Shown here: positions 51,531-60,319 of the stretch, piece by piece
Layout: each line of letters begins with the position of its first letter
Numbering within the stretch: the stretch's first letter is position 1
Source of the DNA: Sphingobacteriales bacterium
GTDB lineage: Bacteria > Bacteroidota > Bacteroidia > Chitinophagales > LD1
NCBI GenBank assembly: GCA_018262795.1
Contig: JADFDM010000013.1
Span: 1-64,000 of the forward strand
Direction of reading: 5' to 3'
Length of the DNA: 64,000 nt
Notes under the pieces: model-generated
Databases searched by the model: none
Seen by the model: only the letters and a program-made list of their open reading frames with translations
What the model was told of the DNA's origin: nothing
Made by a program: the position numbers and the translations under genes

Positions 51531-54236
51531 ATGGATAATTATTCTTATTTGAGCAATGCCACCCCGGAATTCATAGAAAATTTATATCAGGATTTTAAAA
51601 AGAATCCCACTTCAGTTGACCCGGAATTTAGGAAATTTTTTGAAGGTTTTGATTTCGCTACCTATAACTTTAGTGGCAAGGATACTTCACTCTCCGCTGA
51701 CGAGATTAAGGTTTTTCGACTGATAGATGCTTATCGTAAAAGAGGGCATTTAATAGCTGACACTAACCCCTTAAAACCGCGCAAAGATCGAATTGCCCAA
51801 TTAGATTTATCCTTTTTCGGATTATCTGAAAAGGATTTAGAAAGGCATTTCACCATTGGCGATATCTTGGGTTTGAAAAATGCAACTTTACAGGAAATCA
51901 TCAACAGCCTGCGCAAAACCTATTGTGGCACTATTGGTTTCGATTTCAGATGTGTGCGCTTGAAAGACGAGGTTGAATTTTTGCGCAGCCGAATTGAAAA
52001 GAAGGAAAAACTGATTGATTTTTCGATTGAGAAAAGAGAGCACATCTTTCGGGTACTGAACAAAGCCGTAGGCTTTGAGAAATTTTTGGGCACCAAATAC
52101 ATTGGCGAAAAGCGATTCTCTTTAGAAGGAGGCGAGGCAGCTATTCCGGCCTTAGATGCTATTATTCGAAGTTCAGCCAAGTTAGGAGTAAAAGAGGTGC
52201 TGTTCGGGATGGCACACCGGGGTCGCTTAAATGTACTGGCCAATATCATGGGGAAAACCTATGAAGAGATATTCAATGAATTTGAGGGAAATACCACTTA
52301 CGATCTCACGATGGGGGATGGTGACGTGAAATATCACTTGGGATTTTCTCACCAATGTCCGGTGGGCGATAACCAATGTGTTTACTTGAAACTAATGCCA
52401 AACCCTTCACATTTGGAGGCGGTAAGCCCTGTCGTTATCGGATTTGCCAGAGCCAAGGCAGACGCTATTTACAATTCCGATTACGACAAGCTCTTCCCTA
52501 TTCTGATTCATGGTGATGCCTCTGTTACCGGTCAAGGAATTGTGTATGAAGTGCTCCAAATGGCTAAGTTGGAAGGGTATTACACAGGTGGCACTCTTCA
52601 TTTCGTTATCAATAATCAAATAGGCTTTACTGCCGATTTTGATGAAACTCGTTCCTCCGATTATTCCACTTCCATAGCTTCCGCTTTTGATTCCCCAGTG
52701 TTTCACGTAAATGGGGATGATGTGGATGCCGTGGTGTTTGTTTGCGAACTGGCAGCCGAATACCGCCAGGAATTTAATAAGGATGTTTGGATTGATATGG
52801 TGTGCTACCGCAAGTGGGGCCACAATGAAAGTGACGATCCTAAATACACTCAACCCGGTTTGTACAAACTGATTGATAAACATCCCAACCCACGCGAAGT
52901 GTACTCAAAAAAGTTAGAGGCAGAGGGAGCCATGCATGCCGAAATGGCAAAGCAAGTCGAAAAAGAATTTTGGAGTGAATTACAGGAGCGCTTAGATATG
53001 GTGAAGCAGAAACCACTGCCTTACAAGCCACAACCGAATGAATTGGCTTGGCAAAAACTCCGCAAAGCACAAATAGAAGATTTCTTCAAATCGCCCGACA
53101 CTTCCATTTCAGAAGAAACCGCCCAACATCTAATAGAAGGGCTCAATAAAATTCCTGCGGGATTTACCCCTCTTCGAAAAGTGAAAAAGTATTTGGATGA
53201 GCGAAACAAATTGATGAAAGCAGAGCGCAAGTTAGATTGGGCGGCTGCTGAGTTAATGGCCTATGGTTCTTTGTTGTTAGAAGGGCGAGATGTTCGGTTG
53301 AGCGGAGAGGATGTGAAGCGCGGTACCTTTACCCATCGCCACGCAGTGATTACCGATGAAAATACCGACAAAGAATACTGCCGCCTTTGTAACCTCGATA
53401 AAAAACAAGGTAGATTTTTTGTGTACAACTCACACCTAAGTGAATACGGAGTGCTTGGATTTGAGTATGGCTATTCTTTGCCCAACCCGGAACCTTTAGT
53501 GCTGTGGGAAGCTCAATTTGGTGACTTTGCCAACGGGGCACAAATAATTATAGACCAGTTTATAGCAGTGGGGGAAAGCAAATGGCAGCGCAGTTCAGGA
53601 TTAGTGATGTTGTTGCCGCATGGGTACGAAGGGCAAGGGCCTGAACATTCCTCGGCTCGCTTAGAGCGGTACTTGCAGATGTGTGCAGAGATGAATATGG
53701 TCGTGGTGAATATTACGGAGCCGGCAAACTTTTTTCACGCGCTGCGCAGGCAGGTAGCCTGGCCGTTCCGGAAACCTTTGGTGGTGATGAGCCCCAAGTC
53801 ATTGCTTCGCCACCCGCTTTGCATCTCGCCCTTAGAAAAAGTAACTAATGGTACGTTTGAAGAACTGTTGATAGATGAAGCCGCCTCTAAGAAGGTGCGC
53901 AAGATTCTTTTTTGCTCCGGCAAAATCTATTACGATTTGAGAGAGCGAAGAGAACGAGATAAAATAAAAGATGTGGTAATAGCCAGAGTAGAGCAGTTGT
54001 ATCCGACCCCACAGGATAAAATGTTGGAATTAGTAGCCAAACACCCCAATGCTGAAGTGCGTTGGGTGCAGGAAGAGCCGGAGAATATGGGAGCATGGTA
54101 TTTTATACATGCCCGCTTACATGAAAAAATCGGATTAAAAGGGATTGCGAGAAAAAATTCGGCATCCACTGCTACCGGTTACAAAAAAGTTCATCTCGAA
54201 GAGCAGGAAAGAATATTGATCAGAGCATTTGAATAA
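51531..54236 (+). CDS. sucA: 2-oxoglutarate dehydrogenase E1 component
   Basis: E1 decarboxylates 2-oxoglutarate with thiamine diphosphate and loads succinyl onto the E2 lipoyl arm. The 901-aa protein has the N-terminal E2-binding helix (ATPEFIENLYQDFKKNP), the conserved HGDASVTGQGIVYE and NNQIGFTAD of the thiamine-binding half, and the C-terminal transketolase-like half (LLPHGYEGQGPEHSSARLER, 20 residues). First gene of the sucA-sucB-GxxExxY-lpd operon. Confidence 0.97.
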   Translation: MDNYSYLSNATPEFIENLYQDFKKNPTSVDPEFRKFFEGFDFATYNFSGKDTSLSADEIKVFRLIDAYRKRGHLIADTNPLKPRKDRIAQLDLSFFGLSEKDLERHFTIGDILGLKNATLQEIINSLRKTYCGTIGFDFRCVRLKDEVEFLRSRIEKKEKLIDFSIEKREHIFRVLNKAVGFEKFLGTKYIGEKRFSLEGGEAAIPALDAIIRSSAKLGVKEVLFGMAHRGRLNVLANIMGKTYEEIFNEFEGNTTYDLTMGDGDVKYHLGFSHQCPVGDNQCVYLKLMPNPSHLEAVSPVVIGFARAKADAIYNSDYDKLFPILIHGDASVTGQGIVYEVLQMAKLEGYYTGGTLHFVINNQIGFTADFDETRSSDYSTSIASAFDSPVFHVNGDDVDAVVFVCELAAEYRQEFNKDVWIDMVCYRKWGHNESDDPKYTQPGLYKLIDKHPNPREVYSKKLEAEGAMHAEMAKQVEKEFWSELQERLDMVKQKPLPYKPQPNELAWQKLRKAQIEDFFKSPDTSISEETAQHLIEGLNKIPAGFTPLRKVKKYLDERNKLMKAERKLDWAAAELMAYGSLLLEGRDVRLSGEDVKRGTFTHRHAVITDENTDKEYCRLCNLDKKQGRFFVYNSHLSEYGVLGFEYGYSLPNPEPLVLWEAQFGDFANGAQIIIDQFIAVGESKWQRSSGLVMLLPHGYEGQGPEHSSARLERYLQMCAEMNMVVVNITEPANFFHALRRQVAWPFRKPLVVMSPKSLLRHPLCISPLEKVTNGTFEELLIDEAASKKVRKILFCSGKIYYDLRERRERDKIKDVVIARVEQLYPTPQDKMLELVAKHPNAEVRWVQEEPENMGAWYFIHARLHEKIGLKGIARKNSASTATGYKKVHLEEQERILIRAFE

Positions 54237-54264
54237 AATACTAACCACTTAATTATTTGACACT

Positions 54265-55509
54265 ATGACTGAAATTAAAGTACCGGCTCTTGCGGAATCA
54301 ATTACCGAAGTCACTCTTTCGAAATACTTAGTAAAGGAGGGGGATTATATAGAGATGGATCAGCCTATCTGCGAACTGGAAACAGACAAAGCCTCTCAGG
54401 AAATTCCATCCCCCGTATCGGGCAAAATAAAATTTGTAGCCAGCGAAGGAGATGATTTGAAAATTGGGGCAGTGATTTGTCAGATAGACGAAAGTGCCGC
54501 CAAACCTGAAGCCACCTCTCCTCAGGTGGAGGCTCCAAAAGCAGAAGTGAAAGAAGAACCTAAAAAGGAAACTCCTAAAAAAGAAGAACCCAAACAGGAA
54601 GAACCTACGAAGGATACTTACGCAAAAGGAACTCCCTCTCCGGCTGCGAAAAAGATTTTGGAAGAAGGCAGTCTGAAAACAGCCGAAGTGAAAGGCACGG
54701 GAGTGAGCGGAAGAATCACGAAAGAAGATGCTATCAAAGCGGTTCGGGATAAAGCCCAACTTCCGCAGCGTGAAGCCTTCAGCAGAAATGAACGAAGAGA
54801 GAAAATGAGTCGCCTTCGCAAAACCGTTGCAGAGCGCTTGGTTTACTCAAAAAATTCTACCGCCATGCTCACCACTTTCAATGAGATGGATATGACGGCT
54901 ATCAACAAAATACGCGAGAAGTATGGCGATGCGTTCAAAAAGAAAAATGAAGTATCGTTGGGCATAATGAGTTTCTTTAGCAAAGCCGTTTGCTTGGCGC
55001 TTGAAAAATTCCCTGCGGTGAACGCCTCTATTGAAGAAAATGAAATTATCTACCACGATTACTGCGACATCTCTATTGCGGTATCTACTCCAAAGGGTTT
55101 AGTGGTGCCGGTGATTCGCAATGCAGAGTCGCTTTCCTTGGCTGGCATTGAAAAGAAAGTGAAAGAGTTGGCTATTAAAGGCCGCGATGGATTGCTCACG
55201 ATGGAGGAAATGACCGGTGGCACTTTCACGATTTCTAACGGAGGCGTGTTTGGTTCGCTCATGTCCACGCCTATTATCAATCCTCCGCAAGTAGCCATCC
55301 TCGGGATGCACAAAACTGAAGATCGCCCGATAGTGATAGATAAGCAAATTACGATTCGCCCGATGATGTATTTAGCACTGAGCTACGACCACCGAGTGAT
55401 TGACGGAAAAGAAAGCGTGAGCTTTTTGGTAGCGGTAAAAGACTTCTTAGAAAACCCGCATAAGATGTTGTTAGGAGCCGACCCGGTAGATTTGCTGTTA
55501 GAGATTTAA
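54265..55509 (+). CDS. sucB: 2-oxoglutarate dehydrogenase E2 (dihydrolipoyl succinyltransferase)
   Basis: The 414-aa E2 has one lipoyl domain with the lipoylated Lys in [11 protein letters not shown], a Pro/Glu/Lys-rich linker (residues ~80-120), an E1/E3-binding domain ([11 protein letters not shown]), and the acyltransferase core ending with the catalytic [16 protein letters not shown]. The KE-rich linker is unusually acidic and basic in alternation ([16 protein letters not shown]). It starts 28 bp after sucA. Confidence 0.96.
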   Translation: MTEIKVPALAESITEVTLSKYLVKEGDYIEMDQPICELETDKASQEIPSPVSGKIKFVASEGDDLKIGAVICQIDESAAKPEATSPQVEAPKAEVKEEPKKETPKKEEPKQEEPTKDTYAKGTPSPAAKKILEEGSLKTAEVKGTGVSGRITKEDAIKAVRDKAQLPQREAFSRNERREKMSRLRKTVAERLVYSKNSTAMLTTFNEMDMTAINKIREKYGDAFKKKNEVSLGIMSFFSKAVCLALEKFPAVNASIEENEIIYHDYCDISIAVSTPKGLVVPVIRNAESLSLAGIEKKVKELAIKGRDGLLTMEEMTGGTFTISNGGVFGSLMSTPIINPPQVAILGMHKTEDRPIVIDKQITIRPMMYLALSYDHRVIDGKESVSFLVAVKDFLENPHKMLLGADPVDLLLEI

Positions 55510-55516
55510 TTAACTG

Positions 55517-55553
55517 CACAGAGGTACGCAAAGAAGCACAGAGTTTCACAAAG
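55517..55553 (+). repeat. Left inverted repeat flanking the GxxExxY gene
   Basis: A 37-nt element beginning CACAGAGGTACGCAAAG and containing a second CACAGAGTTTCAC word. Its partner lies at 55939-55975 in inverted orientation; 22 of 37 positions match. Confidence 0.6.
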
Positions 55554-55565
55554 ATATAGCAGAAC

Positions 55566-55937
55566 GTGAGCAACGATCTTACATACAAAATAATTGCCGG
55601 TGCTATGGAAGTGTACCGAAATCTAGGATCCGGATTATTAGAATCTTCCTACCAGAAATGTTTACAGCACGAACTCCAACCGGCCGTGTTGACTTATGAA
55701 GCGGAAATGCCAATGCCTTTAGTGTATAAGGAAATTACACTGGATCAGGGTTATAGAATTGATTTGTTAGTCCTAAATAATGTAGTAGTTGAATTGAAAG
55801 CGGTGAATGCGATATTGGCGGTTCACCAAGCACAAATACTTACTTATATGAAGTTGAGCGGCTACCCATTAGGCTTGCTGATCAATTTCAATATACCGCT
55901 ATTAAAAAACGGTATCAAACGATTTATAAATACTTAA
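55566..55937 (+). CDS. GxxExxY family protein
   Basis: A 123-aa protein of the GxxExxY (PF13366) family: AGAMEVYRNLGSGLLESSYQ carries the family signature, and IDLLVLNNVVVELKAVN resembles the core of a PD-(D/E)xK nuclease, with D, E-x-K in place. GTG start at 55566. Function is unknown. It breaks the sucB-lpd order, lies between 37-nt imperfect inverted repeats and looks like an insertion that left the operon readable. Confidence 0.85.
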   Translation: MSNDLTYKIIAGAMEVYRNLGSGLLESSYQKCLQHELQPAVLTYEAEMPMPLVYKEITLDQGYRIDLLVLNNVVVELKAVNAILAVHQAQILTYMKLSGYPLGLLINFNIPLLKNGIKRFINT

Positions 55938-55938
55938 A

Positions 55939-55975
55939 CTCAGTGTTCCTCTGATTCATTCCGTGTAACTCTGTG
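55939..55975 (-). repeat. Right inverted repeat flanking the GxxExxY gene
   Basis: Complement reads CACAGAGTTACACGGAATG and ends AACACTGAG; imperfect inverted copy of 55517-55553. Confidence 0.6.
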
Positions 55976-55997
55976 TAGTAAAAAAAACAAAGAAGAT

Positions 55998-57401
55998 ATG
56001 TCGAAGTACAATGTGGTGGTGATTGGTTCGGGACCCGGAGGGTATATAGCTGCTATTCGCTGTGCTCAGTTGGGAATGAAAGTGGCTATCATTGAAAAAT
56101 ACAAGGTGTTGGGAGGCACTTGCACCAATGTTGGCTGCATTCCCTCAAAAGCCTTATTGGATTCATCGGAGCATTATCACAATGCCGAAAATTCATTGGC
56201 CGATCACGGTATTGGTGTGAAAGGACTTTCCATTGATTTCAAGAAAACCGTAGAGCGGAAGAACGGAGTGGTGAAAGCCAATAACGATGGCATTGCCTTC
56301 CTGATGAAGAAAAATAAAATTGATTCCTATTTCGGCATCGCTTCTTTCGTCAGCAACAACAAAATTGCCGTAACAGATGCCAAAGGAGAACAAACAGAAA
56401 TAGAAGGAGAGAAAATAATTATCGCCACCGGCTCAAAACCAACGGAACTTCCATTTCTCAAAACAGACAAGAAACGAATCATCACCTCTACCGAAGCACT
56501 GTCGCTGACCGAAGTGCCCAAGCATCTCGTAATTATTGGTGGAGGAATTATAGGTGTGGAACTCGGCTCGGTGTATCAGCGCCTCGGCTCAAAAGTGACC
56601 ATTGTAGAGTTCTTAGATAAAATTGTTCCCAGCATGGATGACGAAGTGGGCAAAGAGCTACTTCGCGTATTGCGCAAACAAGGCATTGAGTTTCTGCTCT
56701 CCACTAAAGTTACCGGAGCCACCGCAAAAGGAAAAGAAGTAACGGTAACAGCCGAAAACAAAGCCGGTGAAAAGGTAGCACTGAAAGGCGACTATTGCTT
56801 AGTAGCCGTTGGCCGCGTTCCCTTTACCACGGGATTAAATTTAGCGGCAGTCGGAGTAGCAAAAGATGAAAAAGGTCGCATCACCGTCAATGAGAAATTA
56901 GAAACAAACGTGCCCGGGATTTATGCTTTAGGCGATGTGGTGCGCGGTGCTATGCTGGCGCATAAAGCCGAAGAAGAAGGCGTGTATCTCGCAGAAATTC
57001 TTGCCGGACAAAAACCGCATATCAATTACAACCTGATTCCCGGAGTGGCTTACACCTGGCCGGAGGCTGCCGGAGTAGGTGCTACCGAGCAAGAATTAAA
57101 GCAAAAGGGCGTGGCCTATAAAAGTGGCAAGTTCCCCTTTCGCGCACTCGGCCGCGCTCGCGCCAGTGGCGACTTAGACGGCTTTGTGAAAATTCTCGCT
57201 TCTAAAGAAACCGATGAAATTCTTGGAGTGCATATCATTGGTGCGCGCGCAGCCGATCTGATTATTGAAGGAGTAGTGGCTATGGAATACCGCGCCAGCG
57301 CAGAAGATATTTCGCGCATGAGCCATCCGCATCCCACTTATACCGAAGCATTCAAAGAAGCCTGCCTCATTGCAACAGAGAACCGGCCTTTAAATATGTA
57401 G
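55998..57401 (+). CDS. lpd: Dihydrolipoyl dehydrogenase (E3)
   Basis: E3 reoxidises dihydrolipoamide with FAD and NAD. The 467-aa protein has the FAD motif VVIGSGPGGYIAAI, redox Cys pair GGTCTNVGCIPSK, NAD motif IIGGGIIGVELG, and the C-terminal catalytic His-Glu in SHPHPTYTEAFKEA. It serves the 2-oxoglutarate dehydrogenase encoded upstream and perhaps pyruvate dehydrogenase and glycine cleavage too. Confidence 0.97.
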   Translation: MSKYNVVVIGSGPGGYIAAIRCAQLGMKVAIIEKYKVLGGTCTNVGCIPSKALLDSSEHYHNAENSLADHGIGVKGLSIDFKKTVERKNGVVKANNDGIAFLMKKNKIDSYFGIASFVSNNKIAVTDAKGEQTEIEGEKIIIATGSKPTELPFLKTDKKRIITSTEALSLTEVPKHLVIIGGGIIGVELGSVYQRLGSKVTIVEFLDKIVPSMDDEVGKELLRVLRKQGIEFLLSTKVTGATAKGKEVTVTAENKAGEKVALKGDYCLVAVGRVPFTTGLNLAAVGVAKDEKGRITVNEKLETNVPGIYALGDVVRGAMLAHKAEEEGVYLAEILAGQKPHINYNLIPGVAYTWPEAAGVGATEQELKQKGVAYKSGKFPFRALGRARASGDLDGFVKILASKETDEILGVHIIGARAADLIIEGVVAMEYRASAEDISRMSHPHPTYTEAFKEACLIATENRPLNM

Positions 57402-57486
57402 CTCGCATTTCGGCCCCACACTGTTTTCAGCGCGAAGGCTCTTTCCATTTCATTGATTTTACTTTTCTTGCAGTAAAATTATTTCT

Positions 57487-58806
57487 ATGTCCGATTGGTC
57501 TTCCACTCCCAGTAATTTCTTTACCCGATTTGTAGTACCACTTTTTTTGGTAGTCGTTACTCCGCCATTCGCCATGCTGTTTTGGCATGTAAATGTAGAA
57601 CTGAACGGCTCCTTCCTCGCTTTGTGGAATGAAATACTCGACAAGGGCTTGCTCAGAATCATCAACGAAGTTTGGCTCGCTCGTTTCTTCGGCTCTGCTA
57701 TTGCTTGGAAAATGATTGGTCTTTTCGCAGCGCTGCAATTGCTGCTGATGCGCATCGTGCCCGGCAGAAAATACAAAGGCACCATCACCCCCAAAGGCAA
57801 TGTGCCCGAGTATGTAGATAACGGATTGGCCACTTACCTGCTCACCTTTGTCATTTACTTTACTTGTGCTTACGGCTTTCATTTATTCCCCGCAGGCATC
57901 ATTTACACCCACTTTGGCGACCTATTAGGCGCGCTCAATTTTACCGCCTTAGCCTTTTGCCTGTTGCTTTATTTCAAAGGGAAATACTTCCCCTCTTCAA
58001 GCGACCATTCCCACACCGGCAATTTCATCTTCGATTATTACTGGGGCACCGAGTTGTTTCCCCGCCTCTTCGGCTGGGATGTGAAGCAGTTCACTAATTG
58101 CCGCTTCGGGATGACGGGCTGGTCGCTCGCAGTGGTGTCATTTGCCTTTGCGCAATATGAAATATACGGCCGTGCCGACTGGAGCATTATCCTCTCTGCC
58201 GCTCTCATTTTTATTTACCTCTTCAAATTTTTTATTTGGGAAGAAGGCTACATGAAAAGTATGGACATACAAGTAGATCGCGCGGGTTTTTACATCTGTT
58301 GGGGTTGCTTAGTGTGGGTGCCCGCAGTGTACACCTCTCCCGTGATGTTTATGGTGAAACATCCCATTGGATTAAGCATGGGAGTAGCCGCAGTTATTTT
58401 TATACTTGGACTGGCCAGCATCTGGGTCAATTACTGGGCCGATTATCAACGCCAAAAAGTGAGAGCCACCAACGGCAAAACTACCATTTGGGGAAAAGCA
58501 CCCATACTTATACAGGCCGAATACACCACCGAAACCGGAAAGAAAAAAAACAACCTTTTGCTCGCCTCCGGTTTTTGGGGCATCAGCCGCCACTTTCACT
58601 ACGTGCCCGAAATTTTCTCGGCATTTTTCTGGAGTTGCGCTACGGGGTTCAGTTTCTTCGCCCCATTCTTCTACGTTATTTTCCTGACTATTCTGCTCAC
58701 CCATCGCGCCTTTCGGGACGATACCAAATGCCGCAATAAATACGGAAAATATTGGGAAGAATACTGCCGGTTGGTACCCTATAAGATAGTGCCGGGAATC
58801 GTGTAG
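57487..58806 (+). CDS. Sterol reductase homologue, ERG4/ERG24 family, DHCR7-like
   Basis: A 439-aa membrane protein with about nine to ten segments. The C-terminal half has the signature of 7-dehydrocholesterol reductase and related sterol C7/C14/C24 reductases: LLASGFWGISRHFHYVPE and the terminal DDTKCRNKYGKYWEEYC followed by RLVPYKIVPGIV; the NADPH-binding loop region is WVNYWADYQRQKVRATNGK. These enzymes reduce a sterol double bond with NADPH. No other sterol gene is in the window, so the substrate is unknown (it may use dietary or host sterols, or another isoprenoid). It follows lpd by 85 bp. Confidence 0.85.
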   Translation: MSDWSSTPSNFFTRFVVPLFLVVVTPPFAMLFWHVNVELNGSFLALWNEILDKGLLRIINEVWLARFFGSAIAWKMIGLFAALQLLLMRIVPGRKYKGTITPKGNVPEYVDNGLATYLLTFVIYFTCAYGFHLFPAGIIYTHFGDLLGALNFTALAFCLLLYFKGKYFPSSSDHSHTGNFIFDYYWGTELFPRLFGWDVKQFTNCRFGMTGWSLAVVSFAFAQYEIYGRADWSIILSAALIFIYLFKFFIWEEGYMKSMDIQVDRAGFYICWGCLVWVPAVYTSPVMFMVKHPIGLSMGVAAVIFILGLASIWVNYWADYQRQKVRATNGKTTIWGKAPILIQAEYTTETGKKKNNLLLASGFWGISRHFHYVPEIFSAFFWSCATGFSFFAPFFYVIFLTILLTHRAFRDDTKCRNKYGKYWEEYCRLVPYKIVPGIV

Positions 58807-58900
58807 GGAGTCTTGCCGTTTAAAGGTGGAAGAAGCATCCGTTATGGCAGAAAATAAATCATTGCCTGACTTTATGGCAGCATTTTACACGACTAAATGC

Positions 58901-59278
58901 TATTTGTCGCAATACGTTGCAGCGCACCAGGGCTGAAATAGATATTTGTTGCAATACATTACAGCGTACCACACTGAAAATTTATATTTGATGCAATCGG
59001 TTACAGCGTACCGTGTCCGGAAGAAATATTTAGTGTCATCCGATGCAGCGGACTGCCTCCGGAAGAAATATTTAGTGCCATCCGATGCAGCGAACTGCCT
59101 CCAGAAGAAATATTTAGTGCCATCCGATGCAGCGGACTGCCTCCGGAAGAAATATTTAGTGTCATCCGATGCAACATACTGCTGCCAGAAGAAATATTTA
59201 GTGTCATCCGATGCAACGTATTAAATCGCCAATAGATATGGGGTGCTATCCGATTTAAAGTTTTGATCGCAAACTGAC
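58901..59278. repeat. Tandem array, nine 42-bp units
   Basis: TATTT (or TATGG in the last unit) recurs at 58901, 58943, 58985, 59027, 59069, 59111, 59153, 59195 and 59237, always exactly 42 bp apart. The central units (59027-59194) are nearly identical, with core TATTTAGTGCCATCCGATGC; units at both ends are degenerate. Open frames cross the array on both strands because 42 is a multiple of three; I do not treat them as genes. The flanking 58807-58900 and 59279-59382 hold nothing recognisable. Confidence 0.9.
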
Positions 59279-59382
59279 GAAAACGTTCGTTTCTGACTTT
59301 ATGGAAAGGTAAAAACCAAAAAACCATCGTAACACAACCGCACCAAGCCATGAAAGAAATGGTATAACTGCGATGGTGAAAT

Positions 59383-59412
59383 TTCACAAATCGGTTTACA
59401 ACCGTAGATTTG
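59383..59412 (+). promoter_or_regulatory. Candidate promoter of the SDR-nuclease unit
   Basis: TTC at 59383, a 19-nt spacer and TAGATTTG at 59405-59412 (exact -7). Start near 59419, just upstream of the TTG start codon. Confidence 0.5.
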
Positions 59413-59434
59413 GTGTTCTAAAGGGGTCCAATTC

Positions 59435-60319
59435 TTGAAAAAGAAATTAATCATTACGGGAGCTTCCGGCTTTCTGGCCTTCCATCTACTCCGAGCGACT
59501 GCCGCCACTTGGGATCTGTATGGCTTCACCCATTTGCGCCCGCTTCATTTCGATGCTGCCACCGCCATACCTTGCAACCTTACCAACTACATTGAATTAG
59601 GCAATTACTTAGAAGACATTGAGCCCGATGCCCTCATTCACCTGGCCGCCATTGCCGATGCCAATTTTTGTCAGACAAACAAAGCGGCTGCCTATGCCGT
59701 AAATGTAGAAGCCACTAAAAATCTGGCGGGTCTTTGCAGCGATTTCCATATTCCATTTGTGTTCACCTCTACCGACTTGGTGTTTGACGGCATTCGAGGA
59801 AATTACAGCGAAGCCGATGCGAAAAATCCCTTGAATGCTTATGGAGAGCAGAAAGCCATTGCCGAAGACGAAGTGCTGAAAATTTATCCCGAAGCCACCG
59901 TGCTGCGCCTGCCTTTGCTATTTGGCCAACCCGAGGCGAGTGCGGGCAATTATCTGCAACAATTTATCCTCCGCTTACAGAAAGGCCAAGCCACTCCTCT
60001 CTTCACCGATGAGTATCGCAGCGTGTGCGGTGCCCAAAGTATCAGCCGGGGCATCTTGCAGGTAATGAACCATCCGGGCATTCTTCATTTGGCAGGAACC
60101 GAAAAACTATCTCGTTATGACTTCGGAATGAAGGCCGTTCGCGCCTTCGGTTTGGATGCCTCCTTCGTGCAGGCCTGCTTACAAAAAGATGTGAAGATGG
60201 CCGCCCCCCGCCCACCCGATGTATCGCTCAACATCGCCAAAGCCTTAAATTTGGGTTATTCCCCTTTGTCGGTAGAAGAAGAACTTCGTTTAATTTCAAC
60301 ATCAAATTATTTCCCATGA
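59435..60319 (+). CDS. NAD(P)-dependent sugar-nucleotide reductase, RmlD-like SDR
   Basis: A 294-aa extended short-chain dehydrogenase: Rossmann motif GASGFLAFHL, active-site area with FVFTSTDLVFDG and the Y-x3-K in AYGEQKA. The sequence is closest in layout to RmlD (dTDP-4-dehydrorhamnose reductase) and other sugar-nucleotide SDRs. The start codon is TTG at 59435, which gives a clean MKKKLIITGASG N-terminus. It overlaps the nuclease-family gene by 4 nt. Confidence 0.82.
   Translation: MKKKLIITGASGFLAFHLLRATAATWDLYGFTHLRPLHFDAATAIPCNLTNYIELGNYLEDIEPDALIHLAAIADANFCQTNKAAAYAVNVEATKNLAGLCSDFHIPFVFTSTDLVFDGIRGNYSEADAKNPLNAYGEQKAIAEDEVLKIYPEATVLRLPLLFGQPEASAGNYLQQFILRLQKGQATPLFTDEYRSVCGAQSISRGILQVMNHPGILHLAGTEKLSRYDFGMKAVRAFGLDASFVQACLQKDVKMAAPRPPDVSLNIAKALNLGYSPLSVEEELRLISTSNYFP

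Noticed and set aside
58946..59224. 92-codon open frame across the 42-bp array, with the repeated KKYLVSSDAADCL peptide
   Set aside because: 42 is a multiple of three, so any frame without a stop in one unit stays open; the other strand is open too (59001-59387), and there is no signal peptide or known domain.
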